Source: an uncultured Eubacteriales bacterium (GTDB lineage Bacteria; Bacillota; Clostridia; Oscillospirales; Acutalibacteraceae). From it: a stretch of DNA of 13,435 nucleotides. Below are positions 1 through 6,224 of the stretch, one piece after another. The notes below the pieces were generated by a model. That model had not been told where the DNA came from. It did no database searches and saw only the letters and a list, made by a program, of their open reading frames with translations. The stretch is taken from the NCBI GenBank assembly GCA_948968885.1, contig CAREUR010000022.1, positions 1 to 13,435 of the forward strand. Reading direction: 5' to 3'. Position numbers and translations under genes: made by a program. Position 1 is the first letter of the stretch. Each line of letters starts with the position of its first letter.

Positions 1-206
1 CTAAATGTGTGGATTCTCTTATTGAAGTTGTTGTGCAGATAAACGGCAAGCTTCGGGCTAAAATGCAGGTGAAGGCTGGAATTTCTAGGGATGAAGCTAT
101 ATCTTTGGCAAAAAGCGACCCGAAAATATCTGCTGCACTCGATGGCACCAGGATTATTAAAGAAATTTATGTACAAAATAAACTAGTGAATTTTGTTGTT
201 AATTAA
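1..206 (+). CDS. leuS: Leucyl-tRNA synthetase, C-terminal end (partial)
   Basis: This is the 3' end of a gene that begins outside the window. The reading frame is open from the left edge and stops with TAA at 204-206. The residues VVVQINGKLRAKMQV followed by a short helical stretch and VQNKLVNFVV match the C-terminal domain of bacterial class I leucyl-tRNA synthetases (typically VQVNGKLRGK...PGKLVNIVV). That domain helps bind the tRNA-Leu elbow in the cytoplasm. The catalytic and editing domains are not in the window. A GTG at position 9 is in frame but is certainly internal. The family call rests on recognition of this conserved tail only. Confidence 0.9.
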   Translation, partial: KCVDSLIEVVVQINGKLRAKMQVKAGISRDEAISLAKSDPKISAALDGTRIIKEIYVQNKLVNFVVN

Positions 207-235
207 ATAAATTTGCGTGGTTTTAAAGTTGCGTC

Positions 236-265
236 TTGACATGTTGTTCACAATTGTTGTATAAT
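236..265 (+). promoter_or_regulatory. Sigma-A type promoter of rpsU
   Basis: A perfect TTGACA (236-241) and a perfect TATAAT (260-265) are separated by 18 bp. It lies just after leuS and about 100 bp before rpsU. It probably also feeds the downstream yqeG-aroQ-pepQ-radA run by readthrough. Confidence 0.88.
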
Positions 266-368
266 TATTTTCGTAATTTGTGATTTTGCAATTTGAGCTT
301 TATTTTATAAAATAAAAGGTTTAAGATAGTACATTACCTCTGCCGGATGGCGGATGGGAGGGATATGG

Positions 369-542
369 ATGGCTGAAATTAAAGTTAAGGATAATGAGTC
401 TTTGGACAGCGCTATGAAAAGATTTAAAAAACAATGCACCCGAGCTGGAATTATCGCCGAAGTTAGAAAAAGAGTTGCTTACCAAAAGCCCTCGGTTAAA
501 CGCAAAAAAAAGTCTGAAGCAGCTAGAAGTCGGAAATATTAA
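369..542 (+). CDS. rpsU: 30S ribosomal protein S21
   Basis: This encodes a 57-residue basic protein of the small ribosomal subunit. S21 sits near the anti-Shine-Dalgarno end of 16S rRNA and supports initiation. The N-terminus MAEIKVKDNESLDSAMKRFK and the Lys/Arg-rich tail (KRKKKSEAARSRKY) are typical of the family, and the length is normal. I chose the ATG at 369 because GGGAGG at 356-361 lies 7 nt upstream. An in-frame ATG at 354 would put that SD inside the gene and add MGGIW, which the family lacks. The gene has its own promoter and a terminator directly after it, as expected for a short, highly expressed unit. Confidence 0.95.
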   Translation: MAEIKVKDNESLDSAMKRFKKQCTRAGIIAEVRKRVAYQKPSVKRKKKSEAARSRKY

Positions 543-562
543 TATTTGAGAGAGTTAGATTT

Positions 563-590
563 AAAGGCGGGCTTTTTGCCCGCTTTTATT
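563..590 (+). terminator. Rho-independent terminator after rpsU
   Basis: GCGGGC (567-572) pairs with GCCCGC (578-583) around a five-T loop. The stem is extended by AAAG/TTTT and followed by a T-rich tail (584-590). It lies 13 nt before the next gene's GTG, so yqeG-aroQ-pepQ-radA would be transcribed by partial readthrough. Confidence 0.85.
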
Positions 591-602
591 TAAATTTGGA
601 GA

Positions 603-1169
603 GTGATTTTTATTTCATGGCATACAATTTCTCATGCTATTGGTTACTTTTTAGAAGCTTGGGAATCTTGTTATCCCAACCTTCATTTTGTTAATCTTCT
701 CGACATCGATATAAAGTTTTTGAAAGGTTATTATAATATAAAGGCCGTCTTATTGGACGTCGATAATACCTTAACGCAGCACAACGGTACTGAGCCCTAT
801 GACGGGGTGCGCGAATGGGTTGACTCCATTAAAAATGCCGGAGTTAAGGTTATGATAATTTCTAATGCTAAAGATGAGCACCGGGTGCGGATTTTTGCAG
901 AGAAATTAGGGATAGATAATTATATTTGGGATGCAAAAAAACCGTTCACAAAAGGGTTTCGCCAGCTGACAAAAGATCTTGGAGTCGACAAGAGCGAAGT
1001 TGTGGTTATAGGAGATCAAATTTTCACGGATGTACTGTACGCGAGCGGTGTTGGAGCAATGTCGATATTAGTTGACCCAAAAGACAAAAAAGAACCGCGT
1101 TCTATGAGAATAAAGCGGGTTTTGGAAATTCCGTTTAGGGGCTTCATAGATTTTGAAAATAGAAAATAA
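603..1169 (+). CDS. yqeG: YqeG-family HAD-IIIA phosphatase
   Basis: This is a cytoplasmic haloacid-dehalogenase-superfamily protein of the YqeG (PGP-like) family; its physiological substrate is unsettled. HAD motif I is DVDNT (D52, D54), motif II has S87-N, the motif III lysine is in AKKP (about 113), and motif IV is GDQIFTD (137-143). The first ~22 residues (ISWHTISHAIGYFLEAW) are longer than usual; the family normally starts near the YPNLHFV segment. The only standard start is GTG at 603, but the SD-like GGAGAG (598-603) overlaps it and no other ATG/GTG/TTG occurs in frame before the HAD core. The true start is therefore uncertain, and a rare ATT start is possible. The gene follows the rpsU terminator and precedes aroQ with a 21-nt gap. 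Confidence 0.85.
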   Translation: MIFISWHTISHAIGYFLEAWESCYPNLHFVNLLDIDIKFLKGYYNIKAVLLDVDNTLTQHNGTEPYDGVREWVDSIKNAGVKVMIISNAKDEHRVRIFAEKLGIDNYIWDAKKPFTKGFRQLTKDLGVDKSEVVVIGDQIFTDVLYASGVGAMSILVDPKDKKEPRSMRIKRVLEIPFRGFIDFENRK

Positions 1170-1190
1170 AAAGTTAGGATTTTGCTAAAA

Positions 1191-1625
1191 ATGAAAAAAA
1201 TGTTAGTATTATTGGGACCGAACCTGAACATGGTTGGCGTGAGAGAACGTGATATATATGGAACAGAGTCTGCTAGCGATATTAATGCGCAGATAATTTT
1301 GAAGGCCAAAGAAAAAGGTCTGGAGTGCGAGATATATCAGTCCAACTGGGAGGGCGCTCTGATCGATAAGATTCAGGAATCTGTTGGCAATTTTGATGGA
1401 ATAATCTTAAACGCAGGGGCCTTGACGCATTATAGCATAGCCTTGCGGGACGCGATTGCGAGCGTGCCGGTGCCGTGCGTTGAAGTGCATATGTCGAACA
1501 TTTACGCCAGAGAAGAGTACCGCAGACGGTCGGTGATTGCTGAGGTCTGCGCTGGACAAATCTCTGGCTTTGGCAAAAACGGCTATTTTTTGGCGATGGA
1601 CGCTATTGTAGACTTGATTTATTGA
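1191..1625 (+). CDS. aroQ: Type II 3-dehydroquinate dehydratase
   Basis: This cytoplasmic enzyme converts 3-dehydroquinate to 3-dehydroshikimate, step three of the shikimate pathway. The 144-residue length matches the small dodecameric type II family. Residues matching the known active site are R18 and Y23 (catalytic Tyr in DIYG), N74 and H80 (NAGALTH), H100 (EVHMSN) and R111. The usual NPGAYTH motif reads NAGALTH here, which keeps the catalytic Asn and His. The ATG at 1191 gives the standard N-terminus MKKMLVLLGPNLN, with AGGA 11 nt upstream. A TTG at 1182 would leave only 2 nt from that SD. In Clostridia aroQ is often next to pepQ, as here; efp, a common third member, is absent. Confidence 0.95.
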   Translation: MKKMLVLLGPNLNMVGVRERDIYGTESASDINAQIILKAKEKGLECEIYQSNWEGALIDKIQESVGNFDGIILNAGALTHYSIALRDAIASVPVPCVEVHMSNIYAREEYRRRSVIAEVCAGQISGFGKNGYFLAMDAIVDLIY

Positions 1626-1652
1626 GCAAAAACCTCGGGAGGGCTGGCTTTT

Positions 1653-2738
1653 ATGGCGGACAGACTAAATGTTTTAATGGATGAGCTGCAAAAACGAACC
1701 GAGAATTTTGAAGCAGCACTTATAACCTCGGAGGTGAATCGGCTGTATTTTACTAGCTTTAAATCCAGCGCGGGCCTGGTTTTGGCGACTCGGGATGAGG
1801 CTTATTTTATTGTGGATTTTAGGTATTATGGGGCGGCAGCAAAACAAGTCAAAAACATGAATGTCGTCTTGGCGGCTGACTTTAAGAGCGAGCTTTTAAA
1901 GATAATAAAGAAGCACAGAGTCAAAAAAGTATTGCTAGAAAATGCCGAAATAACACTGGCCGAAGTTTTGAGGCTTGAAGCTTGGGCAAAAGATGCGGGC
2001 GCCTATTTTATAAAAACGAGCGCGCTAGATGATGCGATAAATTCGTTACGGTCAATTAAAACCGAGGAAGAAATCCGAAACATCAAAACAGCGCAAGAGA
2101 TTGCGGAGAAAGCTTTTGAAAAATTTTTGCCTACAATAAAGGCGGGCATGACGGAGAGAGAAGCCGCGTTTGATCTGGAGTTTTTGATGAGAAAAGAGGG
2201 GGCACAGGCTTCCGCATTTGAAATAATTGTGGCAAGCGGAAAAAACGGAGCAGTCCCGCACGCGCAGCCTTCGAAGAAGACATTCGCGACCGGAGACTTC
2301 ATCACAATAGACATGGGCGCGGTTTACAACGGATATCATAGTGACATGACCCGGACTGTTGCGCTGGGGGAGGCTTCGGAAAGGCAACGAGAAGTTTATA
2401 ATTTGGTGCTAAAAGCTCAGAGTAGAGCGATTGAGCAGATTAGGCCGGGAGCTTTGTGCACGGATATCGACGCTGTGGCGAGGGATTTTATTTATAAAAA
2501 TGGCTATGAGGGCTGTTTTGAGCACGCTTTGGGGCATGGCGTTGGGCTGGGAATTCACGAAAAGCCGAGTTTATCTGCACGTTCAAAAGACGTCTTAAAG
2601 CCGAGAATGGTCGTCACAGTCGAGCCGGGTATATATTTGAAAAATGAGTTTGGCGTGCGCATAGAGGACATGCTCGTGGTTACGGCGGATGGCGCGCTAA
2701 ACTTGACTTCTGCGTCGAAGGAATTATTGATTTTGTGA
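1653..2738 (+). CDS. pepQ: M24-family Xaa-Pro peptidase (aminopeptidase P / PepQ-like)
   Basis: This is a 361-residue cytoplasmic metallopeptidase that cleaves at Xaa-Pro bonds. Residues 1-130 form the creatinase N-terminal domain and the rest is the pita-bread catalytic domain. All five metal ligands are visible: D220, D231 (in DMTRTV), H295 (GHGVGLGIHE), E324 (VEPGIY) and E338 (RIEDML). A supporting His is H203 in PHAQP. The length fits the short Clostridia/Bacillus type. GGGAGGG at 1637-1643 lies 9 nt before the ATG. It sits 27 nt after aroQ, consistent with one transcript. Whether it prefers dipeptides (prolidase) or longer peptides cannot be read from sequence, so the symbol is conventional. 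Confidence 0.92.
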   Translation: MADRLNVLMDELQKRTENFEAALITSEVNRLYFTSFKSSAGLVLATRDEAYFIVDFRYYGAAAKQVKNMNVVLAADFKSELLKIIKKHRVKKVLLENAEITLAEVLRLEAWAKDAGAYFIKTSALDDAINSLRSIKTEEEIRNIKTAQEIAEKAFEKFLPTIKAGMTEREAAFDLEFLMRKEGAQASAFEIIVASGKNGAVPHAQPSKKTFATGDFITIDMGAVYNGYHSDMTRTVALGEASERQREVYNLVLKAQSRAIEQIRPGALCTDIDAVARDFIYKNGYEGCFEHALGHGVGLGIHEKPSLSARSKDVLKPRMVVTVEPGIYLKNEFGVRIEDMLVVTADGALNLTSASKELLIL

Positions 2739-2799
2739 GCTTTTCGTGCTTAAAAAATCGCGCATAAATACGAAACAGAAGGACGGAGGCTAGAATGAC

Positions 2800-4179
2800 A
2801 TGCCACCAAAGGTGAAGGCAGTTTGGGTTTGTTCGGAGTGCGGGTATGAATCGCCAAAGTGGAATGGCCAGTGCCCGGCGTGCGGGGAGTGGAACACTTT
2901 TAATGAGGAGATTCGGGACACTTCGAAGCAGGCGGCCTCGGCGTTGCATATAAAAAATAAAATGTACGAGAAGCCGGTTTTGCTGGGGCAAATAAACGAC
3001 GCGGACGAAAATCGCTACAAGACGGGCTTGAATGAGCTTGATAGAGTTTTGGGTGGCGGAATCGTCAAGGGGTCGCTTGTACTTTTGGGCGGCGATCCGG
3101 GAATCGGCAAGTCGACTATACTTTTGCAGGTTTGCAAGAATTTGGGCGAGTCTTTGAACGTGCTATACGTATCGGGCGAGGAGTCTAAACGGCAGATAAA
3201 GCTTCGTGCAGCGCGACTCGCGGTGGACAGCGAGAATCTTTACATTATGGCGGAGACGGACATAGAAGCGATATTGAGCGAGATTCAGCAGAATCGGCCC
3301 GACATTGTTATAATCGACTCGATCCAGACGATGAATCACAGGGAGCTTCAGTCCTCAACTGGCAGTGTGACACAGGTGAAGGAGTGCACGAATCTTTTGA
3401 TGAGATGCGCAAAGGAGCTTGAAATTTCGATAGTGATTGTGGGTCACGTCAATAAAGACGGCGGAATTGCCGGCCCGAAGGTCTTGGAGCACATTGTGGA
3501 TGCAGTTTTATATTTTGAGGGCGACAAGCAGATGCCATACCGGATTTTGCGCGGAATTAAGAACAGATACGGCTCCACGAACGAAATTGGCGTGTTTAGC
3601 ATGACTCGTGCTGGGCTTAAGGAGGTTGAGAATCCTTCTTTGATGTTCTTGTCTGGCCGTCCGAGGGGAGTTCCTGGTACGTGCGTAGCTTGCATTATGG
3701 AGGGGACTCGGCCGATTTTTGCTGAAGTTCAGGGTCTGGCGGCGACCTCTGGCTTTGGTCACCCAAGGCGAATGTCGACCGGATTTGACTATAATCGGAT
3801 GTCGCTGATTTTGGCTGTACTCGAAAAAAGAGCCGGGTACTTTTTTTCAAATCTGGATGCCTACATAAACGTGATCGGAGGCATTAAGTTGGACGAGCCC
3901 GCTTCGGATTTGGCAGTGGCGCTCGCGTTGATTTCGAGCTTGAAGGGGAGCGCTCTTTTTGACAACGCCATTGTTTTTGGAGAAATAGGCCTGGCGGGGG
4001 AAGTCAGAGCAGTTTCGTACGCAGAAGAGCGGGTGATAGAGGCGCAGCGACTGGGCTTTGAAAAATGCGTGCTACCGTATTATAACTTGAAATCAATGAA
4101 TTTGAATCTTCAAAACAAAATAGAATTAATCGGCGTAAAAACGATAAAACAGGCATTTGAAGCCTTAACTTTATTGTAA
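2800..4179 (+). CDS. radA: DNA repair protein RadA (Sms)
   Basis: RadA is a RecA-like hexameric ATPase that promotes branch migration during recombinational repair. The order of domains is complete: a four-Cys zinc finger (C11, C14, C25, C28), Walker A GDPGIGKST (98-106), Walker B IVIIDS (169-174), the RadA-specific KNRYGSTNE (254-262, usually KNRFGSTNE), and a C-terminal Lon-protease-like domain (about 300-459). The 459-residue length is normal. GGAGG at 2785-2789 lies 10 nt before the ATG at 2800. Another ATG at 2795 in a different frame is 5 nt from the same SD and encodes only a six-codon ORF overlapping the radA start; that could lower initiation. The gap to pepQ is 61 bp with no clear promoter. 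Confidence 0.96.
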   Translation: MPPKVKAVWVCSECGYESPKWNGQCPACGEWNTFNEEIRDTSKQAASALHIKNKMYEKPVLLGQINDADENRYKTGLNELDRVLGGGIVKGSLVLLGGDPGIGKSTILLQVCKNLGESLNVLYVSGEESKRQIKLRAARLAVDSENLYIMAETDIEAILSEIQQNRPDIVIIDSIQTMNHRELQSSTGSVTQVKECTNLLMRCAKELEISIVIVGHVNKDGGIAGPKVLEHIVDAVLYFEGDKQMPYRILRGIKNRYGSTNEIGVFSMTRAGLKEVENPSLMFLSGRPRGVPGTCVACIMEGTRPIFAEVQGLAATSGFGHPRRMSTGFDYNRMSLILAVLEKRAGYFFSNLDAYINVIGGIKLDEPASDLAVALALISSLKGSALFDNAIVFGEIGLAGEVRAVSYAEERVIEAQRLGFEKCVLPYYNLKSMNLNLQNKIELIGVKTIKQAFEALTLL

Positions 4180-4191
4180 AAATCAAAATTT

Positions 4192-4237
4192 GTTTATAAA
4201 AAATAACAGCTCGAGTTTTTAATAAAATACGAGCTGT
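4192..4237 (-). terminator. Bidirectional terminator between radA and the peptide gene
   Basis: ACAGCTCG (4206-4213) pairs perfectly with CGAGCTGT (4230-4237), and inner TTTT/AAAA pairs extend the stem. On the minus strand it is followed by a T-rich tract (complement of about 4192-4205), making a strong terminator for the peptide gene. On the plus strand the tail CTTATATT is weaker but can end radA transcription. Confidence 0.8.
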
Positions 4238-4278
4238 CTTATATTCAGTTTGATCAGAAAAATTATTTTTAAAACTTA

Positions 4279-4581
4279 TTACTTTTTGTTAAAGTAGTCT
4301 AAAAAAGCGTCCATATTTGTTGATTCCCAAACTTGGAACATACCTGCAGTTCTTTGCGCAGCCGCTTCAGTTTTACAGTTTACAATATCGGTAGAAACTC
4401 CGTGGCTAATAGCACTATTTACAGCACAACCTTTATTATGATGCTTATAAACAGCTTTATTTATAGGGTCTGCCACAAAATATCAGCCATTTTGACCTCG
4501 ACCATAAAAAATAGTTCCTCCGCTTACGCCTTGCTTTTCACAATTGCTCAATTTTTTTAAATTCCTTTTTTCTTTTGCCAT
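4279..4581 (-). pseudogene. Double-glycine-leader peptide gene with an in-frame TGA
   Basis: Reading down from ATG at 4581 gives a leader ending LSNCEKQGVSGG (residues 11-22), then TIFYGRGQNG, then TGA at 4485-4483. The same frame continues as YFVADPINKAVY... to TAA at 4281-4279, 100 codons in all. The leader fits the class II bacteriocin pattern: Leu at -12, Ser -11, Glu -8, Val -4, Gly-Gly at -2/-1. Residue -7 is Lys instead of the usual hydrophobic residue. Replacing TGA with TGG would give ...QNGWYFVADP..., a natural continuation. The downstream part has no SD before its only start (GTG 4476), so it is unlikely to be translated alone. GGGAG lies 8 nt before ATG 4581. Downstream of the TGA are two Cys (about residues 50 and 65). 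Alternatives are a genuine 32-residue precursor with a 10-residue product, readthrough, or an assembly error. I do not recognise a named family. Confidence 0.62.
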
Positions 4582-4617
4582 TTTTATTACTCCCTTTCTT
4601 TTTTTACTTGCTTTTGC

Positions 4618-4656
4618 TTGCTAAATTTATTTTAATTATTTAATTTTAATATAAAA
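4618..4656 (-). repeat. Copy 1 of the shared promoter/5'-UTR repeat
   Basis: This 39-bp AT-rich segment spans the -10 box and the start of the 5' UTR of the left peptide gene. It matches 5034-5072 at 36 of 39 positions. It points to duplication of the whole expression unit or to a conserved regulatory leader. Confidence 0.85.
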
Positions 4657-4671
4657 TATAAATTTTGTCAA
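4643..4671 (-). promoter_or_regulatory. Promoter of the left peptide gene
   Basis: On the minus strand, TTGACA (4671-4666) and TAAAAT (4648-4643) are 17 bp apart, about 60 bp before the start codon. The -10 and downstream leader are shared with the neighbouring peptide gene. Confidence 0.8.
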
Positions 4672-4697
4672 ATTGTTTATGCCAAATATGTAGCAAA

Positions 4698-4731
4698 AGG
4701 CAGGCCAAACTTACAAAAGTTCGATCTGCCT
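4698..4731 (-). terminator. Hairpin terminator downstream of the right peptide gene
   Basis: AGGCAG (4698-4703) pairs with CTGCCT (4726-4731), and AACTT (4708-4712) pairs with AAGTT (4717-4721) around ACAA, with an imperfect middle. A short TTTT follows on the minus strand and an ATTTTT tail on the plus strand. It separates the two peptide genes into distinct transcripts. Confidence 0.62.
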
Positions 4732-4776
4732 AAAATTTTTCTTTATTAAGGAAACGCATTAAAAATTTAAGCTCCT

Positions 4777-5007
4777 CTACCTTCTATTTAGCATGTAAAC
4801 GTCAGTGATTTTTTCGGCTTCTTTTTGACTTATAGGCTTGCCTCTATAATAATACTTGTCCTTTGACCAAATATTGTGTTGCCAACTTACACCAGCCTCG
4901 TTGTATTGTCCGGCAGAATATTTATCCTTACCTACATAGCCTCCTGCGACAGTATCCAAGCTTTGCTCGTCGACTTCATGAAATCCTTTGCTTTTGTCAT
5001 TTGCCAT
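4777..5007 (-). CDS. Double-glycine-leader secreted peptide (bacteriocin-like precursor)
   Basis: This is a 76-residue precursor. The N-terminal 23 residues end in EVDEQSLDTVAGG, which has the double-glycine leader pattern (V at -12, L at -7, V at -4, GG at -2/-1) cleaved by C39-peptidase ABC exporters. The predicted 53-residue product has no Cys, seven Tyr and two Trp (SWQHNIW, KDKYYYRGK), ends NRR and is net basic. Without Cys it is not lanthionine- or disulfide-based; an unmodified bacteriocin, a signal peptide or another secreted factor are possible. I chose ATG 5007 over ATG 5011-5013: GGGG is 8 nt from the former and 2 nt from the latter, and the neighbouring paralogue starts at the equivalent codon. 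It stops with TAG. No exporter or immunity gene is in the window. Confidence 0.75.
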   Translation of the reverse strand: MANDKSKGFHEVDEQSLDTVAGGYVGKDKYSAGQYNEAGVSWQHNIWSKDKYYYRGKPISQKEAEKITDVYMLNRR

Positions 5008-5033
5008 TTTCATTACCCCTTTTCTTTATAAAT

Positions 5034-5072
5034 TTGCTAAATTTATTTTAGCTATTTAATTTTAACATAAAA
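5034..5072 (-). repeat. Copy 2 of the shared promoter/5'-UTR repeat
   Basis: This 39-bp segment upstream of the right peptide gene matches 4618-4656 with three substitutions. It covers the -10 region and early leader; similarity fades upstream toward the -35 but resumes at the SD/ATGGCAAA start region. Confidence 0.85.
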
Positions 5073-5087
5073 AAGACAAATTATCAA
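5059..5087 (-). promoter_or_regulatory. Promoter of the right peptide gene
   Basis: On the minus strand, TTGATA (5087-5082) and TAAAAT (5064-5059) are 17 bp apart, matching the position of the promoter of the left peptide gene. Confidence 0.75.
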
Positions 5088-5136
5088 ATATTTTTTATTG
5101 GAAATTAACAATGAAGGCCGCCGTTTTATCCCAGAA

Positions 5137-5158
5137 TTTTGTAACAAAAGTTACAAAA
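5137..5158. promoter_or_regulatory. Inverted repeat upstream of the deacetylase promoter (possible operator)
   Basis: TTTTGTAAC and GTTACAAAA form a perfect 9-bp inverted repeat around AAAA. It lies between the divergent peptide and deacetylase promoters, 17 bp upstream of the latter's -35. There is no T tail, so it looks more like a dimer-binding site than a terminator. The regulator is unknown. Confidence 0.45.
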
Positions 5159-5175
5159 ATTTAAACAAATAATTG

Positions 5176-5204
5176 TTGAAATATAGAACTAAAGGCAGTA
5201 TAAT
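5176..5204 (+). promoter_or_regulatory. Promoter of the polysaccharide deacetylase gene
   Basis: TTGAAA (5176-5181) and a perfect TATAAT (5199-5204) are 17 bp apart, 45 bp before the start codon. Confidence 0.8.
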
Positions 5205-5248
5205 TTACTTAGTGCGGGGCAAAATTTTAAAGAAAAGAAGATGTATAA

Positions 5249-6223
5249 ATGTCAAAATTTAGAAATTGGATTAGATTAAAAAGAAACAAAAGTTTGATGA
5301 TTATTTTTTTTATAACAGCAGTAGCCATCGCGATAAGCTGCGTAAATTTATCGAAAACAAGCCACCCTAAGCCAGATCCAGAGGATCAGTTAATAGAGAA
5401 TAAAGCAGAAGAAAACAACTCAAAGCCTGAAAATAATGAGGAAAAACCGCCAAAAACTGAGAATAAACCTAAAGAAAAAAAAGTACAGCAGCAAGTGCCG
5501 CAATTTCAAGCGTCAAATGCAAAGGATTATCAGCAGATGTACCCGGATCTATATTGCACTCGGCCGCAAAATCAGATAAACCCAGACAAAACCATTTTTC
5601 TTACATTTGATGACGGGCCATCGGACAGAACCCTGGAGATTTTAGATATTCTGCGCGAAAAAGGCGTAAAGGCTACTTTTTTTGTGACCGGAAATTGTCC
5701 TCTGGCAAAAGGCAAAGCTATAATGAAAAGAATTGTGGATGAGGGCCACACAATCGGCGTTCACACTTATACGCACGACTTTAAGAAGATTTATGCAAGC
5801 GTGAATGCGTTTTTGGACGATTTTTATAAAATTTACAGCTTGATTTACGACGCAACTAGCGTTAAGCCAACGATTTTCCGCTTCCCTGGTGGCTCCAAGA
5901 ATGGCTTTAACAAGGGAAATTACAGGGAGCTTATTGCGGAGATGACTCGCCGTGGCTTTGACTATTTTGACTGGAATTTGTCCGCCGGGGACGCAGTTAG
6001 CCGCACGCCTACGCCAACGGCTAGATGTATAAGCAATGTTCTGAATGCCTCCAAAAATTGCAGGCACGGAGTGGTTTTGATGCATGATGCTAGACCAAAA
6101 GCCACGACAGTAGAGGCTCTGCCGGCGATTATTGATGGCTTAAGAAGCCAGGGTTTCAGCTTTGACAAGCTCTCAAATAGCATTAATCCCGCTGCCTACT
6201 CGCTTGTGAAGCCATACAGATGA
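5249..6223 (+). CDS. Membrane-anchored polysaccharide deacetylase (CE4, PgdA-like)
   Basis: This 324-residue extracytoplasmic enzyme is predicted to remove N-acetyl groups from peptidoglycan or another surface glycan. A basic N-terminus precedes a hydrophobic segment (about 16-33). This is a signal anchor, or possibly a lipoprotein signal with Cys at 31 (AISC). A Lys/Glu/Pro/Asn-rich linker (about 37-85) spans the wall. The NodB domain follows with all five CE4 motifs: TFDDGP (D121, D122), HTYTH (H172, H176), RFPGG (R211), DWNLSAGD (from D241) and LMHD (H279, D280). It should therefore be active and use a divalent metal. The SD is weak (AAGAAG, 8 nt upstream). It has its own promoter and faces the lysozyme gene tail to tail. 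GlcNAc deacetylation commonly protects walls from lysozyme, but the true substrate cannot be read here. Confidence 0.9.
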   Translation: MSKFRNWIRLKRNKSLMIIFFITAVAIAISCVNLSKTSHPKPDPEDQLIENKAEENNSKPENNEEKPPKTENKPKEKKVQQQVPQFQASNAKDYQQMYPDLYCTRPQNQINPDKTIFLTFDDGPSDRTLEILDILREKGVKATFFVTGNCPLAKGKAIMKRIVDEGHTIGVHTYTHDFKKIYASVNAFLDDFYKIYSLIYDATSVKPTIFRFPGGSKNGFNKGNYRELIAEMTRRGFDYFDWNLSAGDAVSRTPTPTARCISNVLNASKNCRHGVVLMHDARPKATTVEALPAIIDGLRSQGFSFDKLSNSINPAAYSLVKPYR

Positions 6224-6224
6224 C

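Noticed and set aside
4333..4560. 75-codon plus-strand ORF across the broken peptide gene
   Set aside because: It is antisense to the peptide gene, has no SD, and its product looks like compositional noise; the minus strand has promoter, SD, leader and terminator.
4279..4581. TGA as a reassigned codon (Trp or other) in this organism
   Set aside because: aroQ, the M24 peptidase, the deacetylase, dnaX, recR and smpB all end at TGA at the expected family length, so TGA is a normal stop.
5642..6085. 147-codon minus-strand ORF inside the deacetylase
   Set aside because: It overlaps all conserved CE4 motifs of the real gene and has no SD or known features.
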